A stretch of 23,857 bases of DNA from Loktanella sp. UBA3435. Its GTDB lineage: Bacteria; Pseudomonadota; Alphaproteobacteria; Rhodobacterales; Rhodobacteraceae. The stretch spans positions 1 to 23,857 of the forward strand of contig DFSO01000037.1 in assembly GCA_002378665.1 (NCBI GenBank), read 5' to 3'. The translations under genes and the position numbers were made by a program. Below the pieces are notes generated by a model. The model saw only the letters and a program-made list of their open reading frames with translations. It had not been told where the DNA came from and ran no database searches. Shown here piece by piece: positions 14,999-22,012 of the stretch. Within the stretch, counting starts at the first letter, position 1. Each line of letters begins with the position of its first letter.

Positions 14999-15580
14999 GT
15001 GCCGTCGCTCAGGTTTTTATATGTAGCAACTGCAGTCGTGGCGTTTTTGATTGTCGCAATTCGCGGGTATTCACTCGTTCGCACAGGACAACCCTCCGCA
15101 GATGTGATCGCAGCACAAGAAGCCCCCACGCCGTTTATTGAAGTGTCTGATTTCGCGCCGGGTGACGCGACGTTTGTCATCTTGAATGGGTTGCCAATCG
15201 TCGTTTGGCGGCGCAGTGGCGCAGACAAGGCTCTCGCTGCAAGTCAGAACGATCCAGCGCAATGGCACAATCAATATTCTAGCGTTTACGGACGTTTAGA
15301 GCCTGTTTTGGCTGACGATGCCAATCTGACATTAGAGAATGAATGGTTCGTTGCCATAGCTCAAATGCGGAATGGTAACCCGTTTATTCCATTGATGCGG
15401 TTTGGAGATTATGGCGGATTTTGGGATAGTAAATTCGCAAGCCACTTTGATTTATCTGGCCGCTATCGCGCAGGTAAAGAGGTGGACAACCTCACGGTTG
15501 TTCCTGCTGAATTTACGGCCGATCGACAGCGTATTAGGCTTGATATGAGTGGTTCTAAGTGGCCGCCCTTAAGTTATTGA
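14999..15580 (+). CDS. Rieske-like membrane protein lacking [2Fe-2S] ligands
   Basis: I read this 193-residue protein as a homologue of the cytochrome bc1 Rieske subunit without its cluster. The N-terminus FLYVATAVVAFLIVA aligns with the Rieske FLYxATA anchor helix, and QPSADVIA (31-38) with the hinge NASADVKA. FIEVSDFAPGDATFVILNGLPIVVWRR (46-72) matches the first beta strands, and FGDYGGFWDSKF, ASHFDLSGRYRAGKEV and DNLTVVPAEF (135-172) match the cluster-binding region and C-terminal strands. The second ligand motif CPCHGS is replaced by DSKFAS (143-148). Where CTHLGC belongs there is AQMRNGNPF, and no Cys occurs in the protein. The twin-arginine pair is lost. It is intact, so probably functional. 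GTG 14999 is chosen with AGGGCGG upstream; TTG 14993 is possible. GC looks lower than nearby genes. Confidence 0.75.
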   Translation: MPSLRFLYVATAVVAFLIVAIRGYSLVRTGQPSADVIAAQEAPTPFIEVSDFAPGDATFVILNGLPIVVWRRSGADKALAASQNDPAQWHNQYSSVYGRLEPVLADDANLTLENEWFVAIAQMRNGNPFIPLMRFGDYGGFWDSKFASHFDLSGRYRAGKEVDNLTVVPAEFTADRQRIRLDMSGSKWPPLSY

Positions 15581-16057
15581 AGACGCGTAGTTCCCATACT
15601 CCCGCCTGATCTTCGCCAGTTTCGGTTCGATATAAGTCGTGCAGAAGGGCCGCTCTGCGTCTGTGGCGTAGTAGTTTTGGAACCGTGTGTCTGACGCTTT
15701 GAACGCGATATGTGTCAGGGTGAGGGTCACGAGGGGGGCTTCGAAATTGGGGTGTTCGGCTTTGATGAGGGATTTGACCTCTGCGGTTTGGGCGTCTGAG
15801 AATGTATAGACAGCCGAGCGGTATTTGCCCCGCATTTTATGCGGCGATGTGCTGGCGTGGGTGCGCAGGTGGATCGCTATGAGGATGTCGAGCGGGATGG
15901 TGTCGGGGTCGTAATCGACGATGACGGCCTCGGAGAATGTATCGTGCGGCGGCGTCGATTGGATGAACCCTTGTGTCACACAAGCGACGCCGCGCAGGGT
16001 TTGGAACACCGCCTCGGTGCACCAATGGCAGCCGCCACCAAAGCCGATTTTACTCAT
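15569..16057 (-). CDS. msrA: Divergent peptide methionine sulfoxide reductase A
   Basis: MsrA reduces methionine-S-sulfoxide in proteins. This 162-residue copy has the N-terminal catalytic motif in altered form, GFGGGCHWCTEAVFQ, with Cys10 as nucleophile and a second cysteine three residues on in place of the usual Gly of GCFWG. KMRGKYRSAVY (about 94-104) matches the substrate-binding region. The Phe to His and Gly to Cys changes suggest a different regeneration route, perhaps a local CxxC-type disulfide. I chose the ATG at 16057 because the homologous sequence starts there; its ATGA overlaps the antiporter stop by 4 bp, so the genes are coupled. The 3' end overlaps the convergent Rieske-like gene by 12 bp. 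A standard msrA is at 19423-19929. Confidence 0.9.
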   Translation of the reverse strand: MSKIGFGGGCHWCTEAVFQTLRGVACVTQGFIQSTPPHDTFSEAVIVDYDPDTIPLDILIAIHLRTHASTSPHKMRGKYRSAVYTFSDAQTAEVKSLIKAEHPNFEAPLVTLTLTHIAFKASDTRFQNYYATDAERPFCTTYIEPKLAKIRREYGNYASSIT

Positions 16058-17253
16058 GCTTTGCGCCCGATCCATTTGGACAGCGGGGCTGCGGATACCC
16101 CGTGCAGAATGATCGACAGGAACACGGTCATCGAGACGCAGGCGAGCAGTTCCGCTTCGCCTGGAAAGTCGAATTCGTCGATCATAATCAGCGTGAAAAG
16201 GATGGAGGCGATACCGCGTGGGCCGAACCAACCGAGGAAGAGTTTATCGCGCAGTGCCAGCCCCGTGCCTGCGAGTGACAGCCAGATTGGCAACATGCGT
16301 ACGACCGTGAGAAACAGGATCGCGAGAATCACGGCGTTCCATGTCATGTGTTGCAATCCATCGGGCAAAAGGAGTGCGCCAAAGACGAAAAATGCAGTCA
16401 TGGTCAGGAGTTGGCCGACGCCTTCCATGAACTCGCCGATGAAATGGATTTCGTGTTTATAGGTGTTGCCAAAGACCATGCCGCCGACAAAGGCCGCGAT
16501 AAAGCCGTTGCCGCCGATGATTTCCGCGCCGATGAAGGACGCGAATGCGATCATCAGAAATGCCACGCCGCCAGAGGCCTCGGCCATGACGCCGCGGGTT
16601 TGGGCCGCATCCATCAGCTTGGCCATGCCCCAGCCGATCACGATGCCCGCGAGAGGGCCAAGCACGATTTGCTGCATGGCATTGAACGCCAGCCCGTCGG
16701 TGGTGTGCCCCATGCTAGTGGACGCAAGTATCGCGCCGAGCAGGACGAAGGGCAGCACGAGGCCGTTGTTCAGGCCGCTTTCGACGTTGATGGTTTGGCT
16801 CAGATGCGTAGGCACGTCAGGGCTGGACACCACGGTTTGCCCCAGTGCGGCATCGGTTGGGGTGAGCACGGCGGCGGTGAGGAGAGCCATGGCTAACCCA
16901 CTCTCAGGGCTCAGGAAATACGCGACAGAAGTGCCAATCGCGAGGGTAAGCGGCAGGCCGATCACGAGCATCCGCAGCGGCAATTGAAAGGTCTCTCGCA
17001 GGCGATTGAACCGCACGTGGGAGGCGTCTGAAAACAGAACGAGAACCAACGTGATCTCGGCCAGCAATCGCCTGCCGTGGTCGAGAGTTTCGGGCGATGC
17101 TGATCTCTCAACCGCGTGCGAGGCAAAGTAGCCAACCGCCATAAAGATGATCGGCAGGGTCAGAATGGTTTTCGAGATTGCACTGCTCAGGAGCGCGTAA
17201 ACAAAGACGCAGAGCATGACCCCAAAGAGCGCAAGTTCGAAGTGCTCGGTCAT
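16054..17253 (-). CDS. Cation:proton antiporter (CPA1/NhaP type)
   Basis: A 399-residue inner-membrane protein with about 12 hydrophobic segments, of the Na+(K+)/H+ exchanger family. Diagnostic parts are LTPTDAALGQTVVSS near 130 (the ion-binding aspartate region, with AALG where many have PVLA), NVESGLNNGLVLPFVLL near 155, EIIGGNGFIAAFVGGMVFG near 245 and GWFGPRGIASILF near 345. There is no C-terminal TrkA or cyclic-nucleotide regulatory domain. Its ATG directly abuts the selO stop (TAAATG) and its stop overlaps the msrA start, so selO, the antiporter and msrA form one tightly packed unit. The transported ion cannot be told from sequence. Confidence 0.92.
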   Translation of the reverse strand: MTEHFELALFGVMLCVFVYALLSSAISKTILTLPIIFMAVGYFASHAVERSASPETLDHGRRLLAEITLVLVLFSDASHVRFNRLRETFQLPLRMLVIGLPLTLAIGTSVAYFLSPESGLAMALLTAAVLTPTDAALGQTVVSSPDVPTHLSQTINVESGLNNGLVLPFVLLGAILASTSMGHTTDGLAFNAMQQIVLGPLAGIVIGWGMAKLMDAAQTRGVMAEASGGVAFLMIAFASFIGAEIIGGNGFIAAFVGGMVFGNTYKHEIHFIGEFMEGVGQLLTMTAFFVFGALLLPDGLQHMTWNAVILAILFLTVVRMLPIWLSLAGTGLALRDKLFLGWFGPRGIASILFTLIMIDEFDFPGEAELLACVSMTVFLSIILHGVSAAPLSKWIGRKA

Positions 17254-18729
17254 TTACGTGCCGCAGAATGTTTTGAACGGGCCAAAGTCGGAAGGCGCGG
17301 GCAGGGCGTATTTATCGAGCCCGTCACGTTTTGTGAAAGGTGCGGAGAGCACGTCGAGTAGCGCGTTGAACGGTCCCATGTCGTCGTTTTCGGCAGCAGC
17401 GAGGGCCTCTTCGACGAGGTGGTTGCGCGGGATGTATATCGGGTTGATTTTATCCATTGCTGCGGCGCGATCCGTTGGTTCCGCAGGGTCGCGCATTAGG
17501 CGTTCGGCCCATTGGCAGAGCCAAGGTGTGATGGCAATTTTGTCCTTGAACATGTCCGCGACGGGGGCTGGGTTAGCGAGGGCTGCTTGTGCGAGTGCGC
17601 GGAAGAATCTTGTGTAATCAACATCTTGGCCTTCCATGGCGGTGAAGAGATCATTGAACAGATCGGCGTCTGCTTCCTCGATAGAGGACAGTCCGATCTT
17701 GGCCCGCATACCTTGCAGCCAGACTTGGGTATAGCGTCCGATGAACCCTTCGATCACGTCGGTCGCCAGTGCGCTGGCGTTGTCGTCATCCTTTGGATCG
17801 ATCAGTGGCAGCAGGGTTTCGGCCAATCTTGCGAGGTTCCATTGTGCGATGACGGGCTGGTTGCCGAACGCGTAGCGGCCATTGCGGTCGATGGAACTGA
17901 ACACGGCTTTCGGATCGTAGGCGTCGATGAAGGCGCAGGGGCCGTAATCGATGGTTTCGCCCGAGATTGTGACGTTGTCGGTGTTCATGACGCCATGCAC
18001 AAATCCAACATGTAGCCAGTTTGCGACAAGTGCCGCCTGACGGTCCGCCACACGGGTCAGGAAGGTCAGGTATTTGTCGTCGGTGTCTATCAGGTCGGGG
18101 TCATGGCGGGCGATGGCATAGTTAGCCAGTTGGCGAACTTTGTCCCATTCATTGCGGGCCGCGAAGAATTGGAAGGTGCCGACGCGCAGGTGTGATGCGG
18201 CGATGCGGGCGAGGACCGCGCCCTTTTTCGGGCCTTCGCGGTGGACGTTTTCGCCTGTGGTTGTGGCGGCCAATGCGCGGGTGGTGGGGATGCCAAGCGC
18301 GTGCATAGCCTCGCCCATCAGATATTCGCGTAACACGGGGCCCAGCACCGCTTTTCCATCGCCGCCGCGCGAGAATGGCGTGCGTCCAGAGCCCTTGAGG
18401 TGGAGGTCAAAGCGGTTGCCATTTGTGTCGAGGATTTCGCCCAAAAGCAGTGCACGCCCGTCGCCTAATTCTGGAGAGAAGCCACCGAACTGGTGGCCCG
18501 CGTAGGCCATCGCGAGGGGTGTGGCACCCTCGGGGGCCTTGGAGCCAGAGAGGGCTTCGGCGGAGGATTTGAGTGCGTTTGGGTCAAGGCCCAGCGATTT
18601 GGCGAGGTCGGCGTTGACGAGCAGGACCTCGGGCGCGGGGGCCACGGCGCCCTGAAACTCTGCGTAAAAGCCAGCAAGGTCGCGGGCATAGGAATTGTCA
18701 AAATCGAACTTTTGCGGTGTAGCGGTCAT
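17254..18729 (-). CDS. selO: SelO family protein adenylyltransferase (YdiU)
   Basis: SelO is a kinase-fold enzyme that transfers AMP, not phosphate, to protein hydroxyls and is linked to oxidative-stress response. The 491-residue protein has the family sequence YAGHQFGGFSPELGDGRALLLGE (77-99), Lys112 in LHLKGSGRTPFSRGGDGKA, the catalytic-loop equivalent HGVMNTDN (245-252) and DYGP (261-264) in place of DFG. It ends in CGT, so Cys489 is third from last, where the E. coli enzyme has its redox-active cysteine and animal SelO has selenocysteine. AAGGAT lies before the ATG, and a candidate promoter is just upstream. It heads the selO-antiporter-msrA cluster. Confidence 0.95.
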   Translation of the reverse strand: MTATPQKFDFDNSYARDLAGFYAEFQGAVAPAPEVLLVNADLAKSLGLDPNALKSSAEALSGSKAPEGATPLAMAYAGHQFGGFSPELGDGRALLLGEILDTNGNRFDLHLKGSGRTPFSRGGDGKAVLGPVLREYLMGEAMHALGIPTTRALAATTTGENVHREGPKKGAVLARIAASHLRVGTFQFFAARNEWDKVRQLANYAIARHDPDLIDTDDKYLTFLTRVADRQAALVANWLHVGFVHGVMNTDNVTISGETIDYGPCAFIDAYDPKAVFSSIDRNGRYAFGNQPVIAQWNLARLAETLLPLIDPKDDDNASALATDVIEGFIGRYTQVWLQGMRAKIGLSSIEEADADLFNDLFTAMEGQDVDYTRFFRALAQAALANPAPVADMFKDKIAITPWLCQWAERLMRDPAEPTDRAAAMDKINPIYIPRNHLVEEALAAAENDDMGPFNALLDVLSAPFTKRDGLDKYALPAPSDFGPFKTFCGT

Positions 18730-18753
18730 GGGGCGATCCTTCGGTTTTGCACA

Positions 18754-18781
18754 TTTATGATGCGATTTTTTTCGGTGTCAT
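18754..18781 (-). promoter_or_regulatory. Candidate selO promoter
   Basis: On the minus strand ATGACA (18781-18776), a 16-bp spacer and CATAAA (18759-18754) stand 25 bp before the selO ATG. The -35 matches five and the -10 four of six consensus bases. It would let selO be transcribed independently of the orphan gene upstream. Confidence 0.35.
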
Positions 18782-18835
18782 TTGATGCGGTGTGAAGGGC
18801 CGCAATGAGCCCAGAGCAGACTAATTCTACCCGAA

Positions 18836-19393
18836 CTAGGCAGTGTACTGTTTAAGCACCTTCAGCGATGAGGCGCGGCCTTTCCAAAGCTCAACACGGT
18901 AGTAATCGTCTCCATCAAGGCCATCATCTGAAAGCTTGTCCAAATTGGCGGAAAGTACACGTACTTCATAGCAGCCGCTATCCAAAGATATCCGTTCCGC
19001 ATCTGGAAAGTAATCTGTGCAGCCAGCCACGACCAACCGACCTGAAGGCACATCAATCGAAAACTCAACCACATGATCCCACAAAGACAAATCCAAGTTG
19101 GGTGAGCTATTGGAAACGACGATTTTTACTGGAACTTCCATGTTTCGAGCGGTGCAAACAGCAAAAGCGTTAGCCTCTAAAGCAAGCCGTGCGTTGTTTG
19201 CTATTTCCGTCCATGAATCACCGTCGATTCCGTCCGACTGCTCATCTTGGATGTAAAATTGGAAATAGTCTGCGAATAGGTCATATTCTACATCGGTCAT
19301 TTTATAAAACCTATACAATCGACGAAGGAGGTCAACGGCAGCAAAGTCCGCATAGCTGCCATCTAGACATTCTGTTGAAAAGTGCCGCTTCAT
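18836..19393 (-). CDS. Hypothetical protein, possibly ComJ-like
   Basis: I do not firmly recognise this 185-residue acidic protein. From about residue 65 it reads as a beta-sandwich: VPVKIVVSNSSP (87-98), VVEFSIDVPSGRLVVAGC (108-125), SGCYEVRVLSANLD (139-152), then GLDGDDYYRVELWKG (158-172). The last motif recalls competence protein ComJ, a nuclease partner, and some immunity-type proteins; this is a weak impression. The N-terminal 60 residues are helical and tyrosine-rich. Base composition is clearly less GC-rich than msrA and selO around it, and no ribosome binding site is visible at the ATG at 19393, 29 bp after the msrA stop. No toxin or nuclease lies beside it, so an orphan immunity gene acquired by transfer is one reading. 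Confidence 0.6.
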   Translation of the reverse strand: MKRHFSTECLDGSYADFAAVDLLRRLYRFYKMTDVEYDLFADYFQFYIQDEQSDGIDGDSWTEIANNARLALEANAFAVCTARNMEVPVKIVVSNSSPNLDLSLWDHVVEFSIDVPSGRLVVAGCTDYFPDAERISLDSGCYEVRVLSANLDKLSDDGLDGDDYYRVELWKGRASSLKVLKQYTA

Positions 19394-19422
19394 GACTTTT
19401 TACATCGGGAAGCGGGTTTTGA

Positions 19423-19929
19423 TTACTCGGCCGCTTGACGCTTTGGCAGCACCCAGTCGGGGCGGATGAAGTGGCAGGTGTAGCCGTTGGGTAGGCGCAT
19501 CAAGTAGTCTTGGTGCTCTGGCTCGGCCTCCCAGAAATCGGATGCCGCTTCGACTTCGGTCACGACTTTGCCGGGCCAGAGGCCCGATGCGTTGACGTCG
19601 GCGATGGTGTTGAGCGCCTCAAGCTTTTGGCCTTCGTCGAGGTAATAGATAGCAGAGCGGTAGGACATGCCGCGATCATTACCTTGGCGCAGGGGCGTGG
19701 TTGGGTCGTGGATTTGGAAGAAGAATTCGAGCAGCTTGCGGTAGCTGGTTTTGGCCGGATCAAAGACGATTTCGATCCCTTCCGCATGGGTGCCGTGGTC
19801 GCGGTAGGTGGCATTCGCCACGTCGCCGCCCGTATAGCCCACGCGTGTGGACACCACGCCGTCAAGTTTGCGGATCAGGTCTTGCATGCCCCAAAAGCAG
19901 CCGCCTGCGAAAATTGCGCGCTCATTCAT
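19423..19929 (-). CDS. msrA: Peptide methionine sulfoxide reductase A
   Basis: This is the canonical MsrA, reducing methionine-S-sulfoxide. The 168-residue protein has FAGGCFWGMQDLIRKLDGV with nucleophile Cys11, VGYTGGD (31-37), HAEGIEIVFDP (47-57), and the C-terminal half with FWEAEPEHQDYLMRLP. A single Cys near residue 153 (NGYTCHFIRP) may act as resolving cysteine. Its ATG directly follows the msrB stop (TAAATG), with GGAGG in the msrB 3' end as ribosome binding site, so the two reductases are made together. It may continue into the orphan gene 29 bp downstream. Confidence 0.96.
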   Translation of the reverse strand: MNERAIFAGGCFWGMQDLIRKLDGVVSTRVGYTGGDVANATYRDHGTHAEGIEIVFDPAKTSYRKLLEFFFQIHDPTTPLRQGNDRGMSYRSAIYYLDEGQKLEALNTIADVNASGLWPGKVVTEVEAASDFWEAEPEHQDYLMRLPNGYTCHFIRPDWVLPKRQAAE

Positions 19930-20373
19930 TTAAATGTCCTCCACTTGATTGATAAATTCGCCGTAGCCTTCGGCCTCCATGTCAGCCTTTGCGATGAACC
20001 TCAGGCTGGCGGAGTTGATGCAGTAGCGCAGGCCGCCACGATCGCGGGGGCCGTCGTTGAAGACGTGGCCAAGGTGGCTGTCGCCGTATTTCGAGCGGAC
20101 TTCGACGCGGACCATGCCGTGGGTGCTGTCGGTCAACTCTTCGACATGCGCGTCGACGATTGGCTTGGTGAAGCTAGGCCAGCCGCAGCCGCTATCGAAT
20201 TTGTCGGATGAGGCAAAGAGTGGCTCGCCCGAGACGATATCGACGTAGATGCCAACCTCTTTGTTATTGGTCAGCGGCCCTGTGCCCGCGCGTTCTGTGC
20301 CGTTTTCTTGGGTGACGCGGAATTGCTCTGGGGTCAGTTTGGCGAGAGCTTCTGGTGTTTTCGCATATTTCAT
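19930..20373 (-). CDS. msrB: Peptide methionine-R-sulfoxide reductase, zinc-less type
   Basis: MsrB reduces methionine-R-sulfoxide and complements MsrA. The 147-residue protein has GCGWPSFTKP (62-71), HLGHVFNDGP (100-109) and RYCINSASLRF (116-126) with catalytic Cys118. The two CxxC zinc pairs of many MsrB proteins are absent: their positions read VDIVSGEP and RSKYGDSH. Cys63 takes the usual resolving-cysteine position, a known combination for zinc-independent forms. I chose the ATG at 20373 because GGAGGA lies 7 nt upstream; an in-frame start at 20394 would add seven residues and lacks such a site. It is first gene of the msrB-msrA pair. Confidence 0.95.
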   Translation of the reverse strand: MKYAKTPEALAKLTPEQFRVTQENGTERAGTGPLTNNKEVGIYVDIVSGEPLFASSDKFDSGCGWPSFTKPIVDAHVEELTDSTHGMVRVEVRSKYGDSHLGHVFNDGPRDRGGLRYCINSASLRFIAKADMEAEGYGEFINQVEDI

Positions 20374-20473
20374 CGAGACGTCCTCCAATATCATTCTGTC
20401 CGCATCAAATAAGCGATGAAATGCGAATTACCAACTATGTTTCAATCGGCTCGCGCCCGCGTCATCTCAAGCG

Positions 20474-21577
20474 CTAGGGGTTTAGGGCCGTGACCATGTC
20501 GTCGAGCCAGCTATCTATGAAAGTATCGAACCGCGCGTCGGGTTGGCGCAGCGGGAAGACTTCGGCGAAAGGGTCGGGGGCGCAGATTTGGCTGCCTGAG
20601 AGTTCTTGCAAAACCGCGTGTCCGCAGAAGGGGACATAGGTTTCCGAATAGCCACCTTCGTGGACCATGACGAGTTTGCTGTCGCAGATGTCCGCCGCCA
20701 GTTCCATCACCTGACGGGTCATCATCTGGAAGGTCTCAGCCGTCGCCAACATGCGCCCCAGCGGGTCATTGGCCGCCGCGTCGTAACCGCAAGCGATGAT
20801 CAACACGTCGGGCGCAAAATCGCGGATTGCGGGTAGGGCGATACGGTCCATGGCGGACAGATAACCCTTGTGGCCCATGCCAGGGGGGAGGGGCACGTTG
20901 AGGTTATAGCCTGTGCCATCCCCGCGCCCACGGTCTGCAAAATCGCCTGTGTCCATGGGGTAGTTGCGGTCTTGGTGCAAGGAGACGGTCAGCACATCGG
21001 CGCGGTCGTAGAAGACGGCCTCGGTCCCGTTGCCGTGATGCACGTCCCAGTCGAGCACGGCAAAGCGTTTGGCGAGGCCTGCGGACTTTGCCGCCTCGAT
21101 TGCGATGCCGATGTTGTTGAGCAGGCAAAATCCGTTGGGAAAATCGGGCAGGCAATGGTGACCAGGCGGGCGGGACAGGGCGTAGGCGTTTTTCAACTCG
21201 CCGCGCAGAACCGCCATAAGCGCACCTTTGGCGAGGCCTGCGGAAAGAGTCGCAGCCTCGAAGCCTCCGGGGCCGAATGGTGTACGTCTCCCAAGTTCGC
21301 CGCCCCCCGCGTCTGACAGTTTCTTGAATGTATCGAGGTAGCTTGCAGGATGGACGCGCAGCAGATCCTCAAGGGTCGCATTAGGGGCCGATTGCATGGC
21401 AAGTTCGCGGGATAACCCCGTGACATCCATCAGGTTTTTCAAGCGTCGCTTGGTCTCGGGGCTTTCGGGCAACCCACCGTTCATCGGCTGGACAAGGCCA
21501 CCGACAGGTAGCATCCCCGCATAGTTGCCGCCGCCGTGCCAAAAGCAGCTTTCGTCCCAGTAAAATCCTGTGGTCAT
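20474..21577 (-). CDS. Class II HDAC-like deacetylase
   Basis: A zinc-dependent deacetylase of the arginase/deacetylase fold, 367 residues, related to bacterial HDAH and acetylpolyamine amidohydrolases. Active-site residues are readable: His140-His141 in SRPPGHH, Asp178 and His180 in VLDWDVHHGNGT, Asp266 in CGYDAAANDPLG (zinc ligands 178, 180, 266) and the catalytic Tyr310 in HEGGYSE. The N-terminal L1 segment with FWHGGGNYAG and GLPESPETKRRL is typical of the bacterial class II form. I placed the start at 21577, with GGGAGG just upstream, rather than at 21628, which would run into a dispersed repeat. Substrates may be acetyl-polyamines or acetyl-lysine proteins. Confidence 0.93.
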   Translation of the reverse strand: MTTGFYWDESCFWHGGGNYAGMLPVGGLVQPMNGGLPESPETKRRLKNLMDVTGLSRELAMQSAPNATLEDLLRVHPASYLDTFKKLSDAGGGELGRRTPFGPGGFEAATLSAGLAKGALMAVLRGELKNAYALSRPPGHHCLPDFPNGFCLLNNIGIAIEAAKSAGLAKRFAVLDWDVHHGNGTEAVFYDRADVLTVSLHQDRNYPMDTGDFADRGRGDGTGYNLNVPLPPGMGHKGYLSAMDRIALPAIRDFAPDVLIIACGYDAAANDPLGRMLATAETFQMMTRQVMELAADICDSKLVMVHEGGYSETYVPFCGHAVLQELSGSQICAPDPFAEVFPLRQPDARFDTFIDSWLDDMVTALNP

Positions 21578-21586
21578 GTTATGCCT

Positions 21587-21627
21587 CCCATTTCGCAAAA
21601 TACTCAACCCGAAGGCGGCAGGTTGCA
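21587..21627 (-). repeat. GCCTCCGGCGG-type dispersed repeat, copy C
   Basis: Read on the minus strand, TGCCGCCTTCGGGTTGAGTA followed by TTTTGCGAAATGGGAGG matches copies A and B in layout (GC-rich core, AGTATTT, then a purine-rich tail). Again the tail supplies the ribosome binding site of the next gene, here GGGAGG of the deacetylase gene. Divergence from copies A and B is clear in the core. Confidence 0.45.
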
Positions 21628-21640
21628 AGGGGTGCTGCGA

Positions 21641-21892
21641 TTATTCCTCGGGCGCGTCCGATGCAAGGCGCAGGCGGTAGACCCCTTCGGGCAGGTCCAA
21701 AGCGGCCTCAAGATCGCGGGTTTGCGAGATTGATAGCGTGATCTTAACCATTTCGCGTTTCACTGAATCCCATTGGGACAGGGTCACGCGATCCTCAAAA
21801 ACATTGATCACCGCATCCTCAAGAAGCGGTGTTTTATCTTCATCAACGAGGGTGATGATGGTCGAGTCGAATTCGTGTTCTATGGTAAACAT
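21641..21892 (-). CDS. Small conserved-looking hypothetical protein (83 aa)
   Basis: I do not recognise a family. The 83-residue protein is acidic and looks rich in beta strands (FDSTIITLVDE, DAVINVFEDRVTLSQWD, EMVKITLSISQTRDL), ending with LPEGVYRLRLASDAPEE. It has no signal peptide or membrane segment and no cysteine. It lies 63 bp upstream of the deacetylase gene on the same strand, with a dispersed repeat in the gap, and is divergent from the M48 lipoprotein gene. No strong ribosome binding site is visible. Codon use agrees with the neighbours, which favours a real gene. Confidence 0.6.
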   Translation of the reverse strand: MFTIEHEFDSTIITLVDEDKTPLLEDAVINVFEDRVTLSQWDSVKREMVKITLSISQTRDLEAALDLPEGVYRLRLASDAPEE

Positions 21893-22012
21893 ATCTGCAG
21901 CTTAGCGGAGCGGCGGACGACTGCCAATCGCGAGATTGTGCGCGGTGGGGGCTTGGTCGTGATCGGGGGACCTGATATGGATGTTATGAAACTTAAAGGC
22001 GAATAGCAGCGC

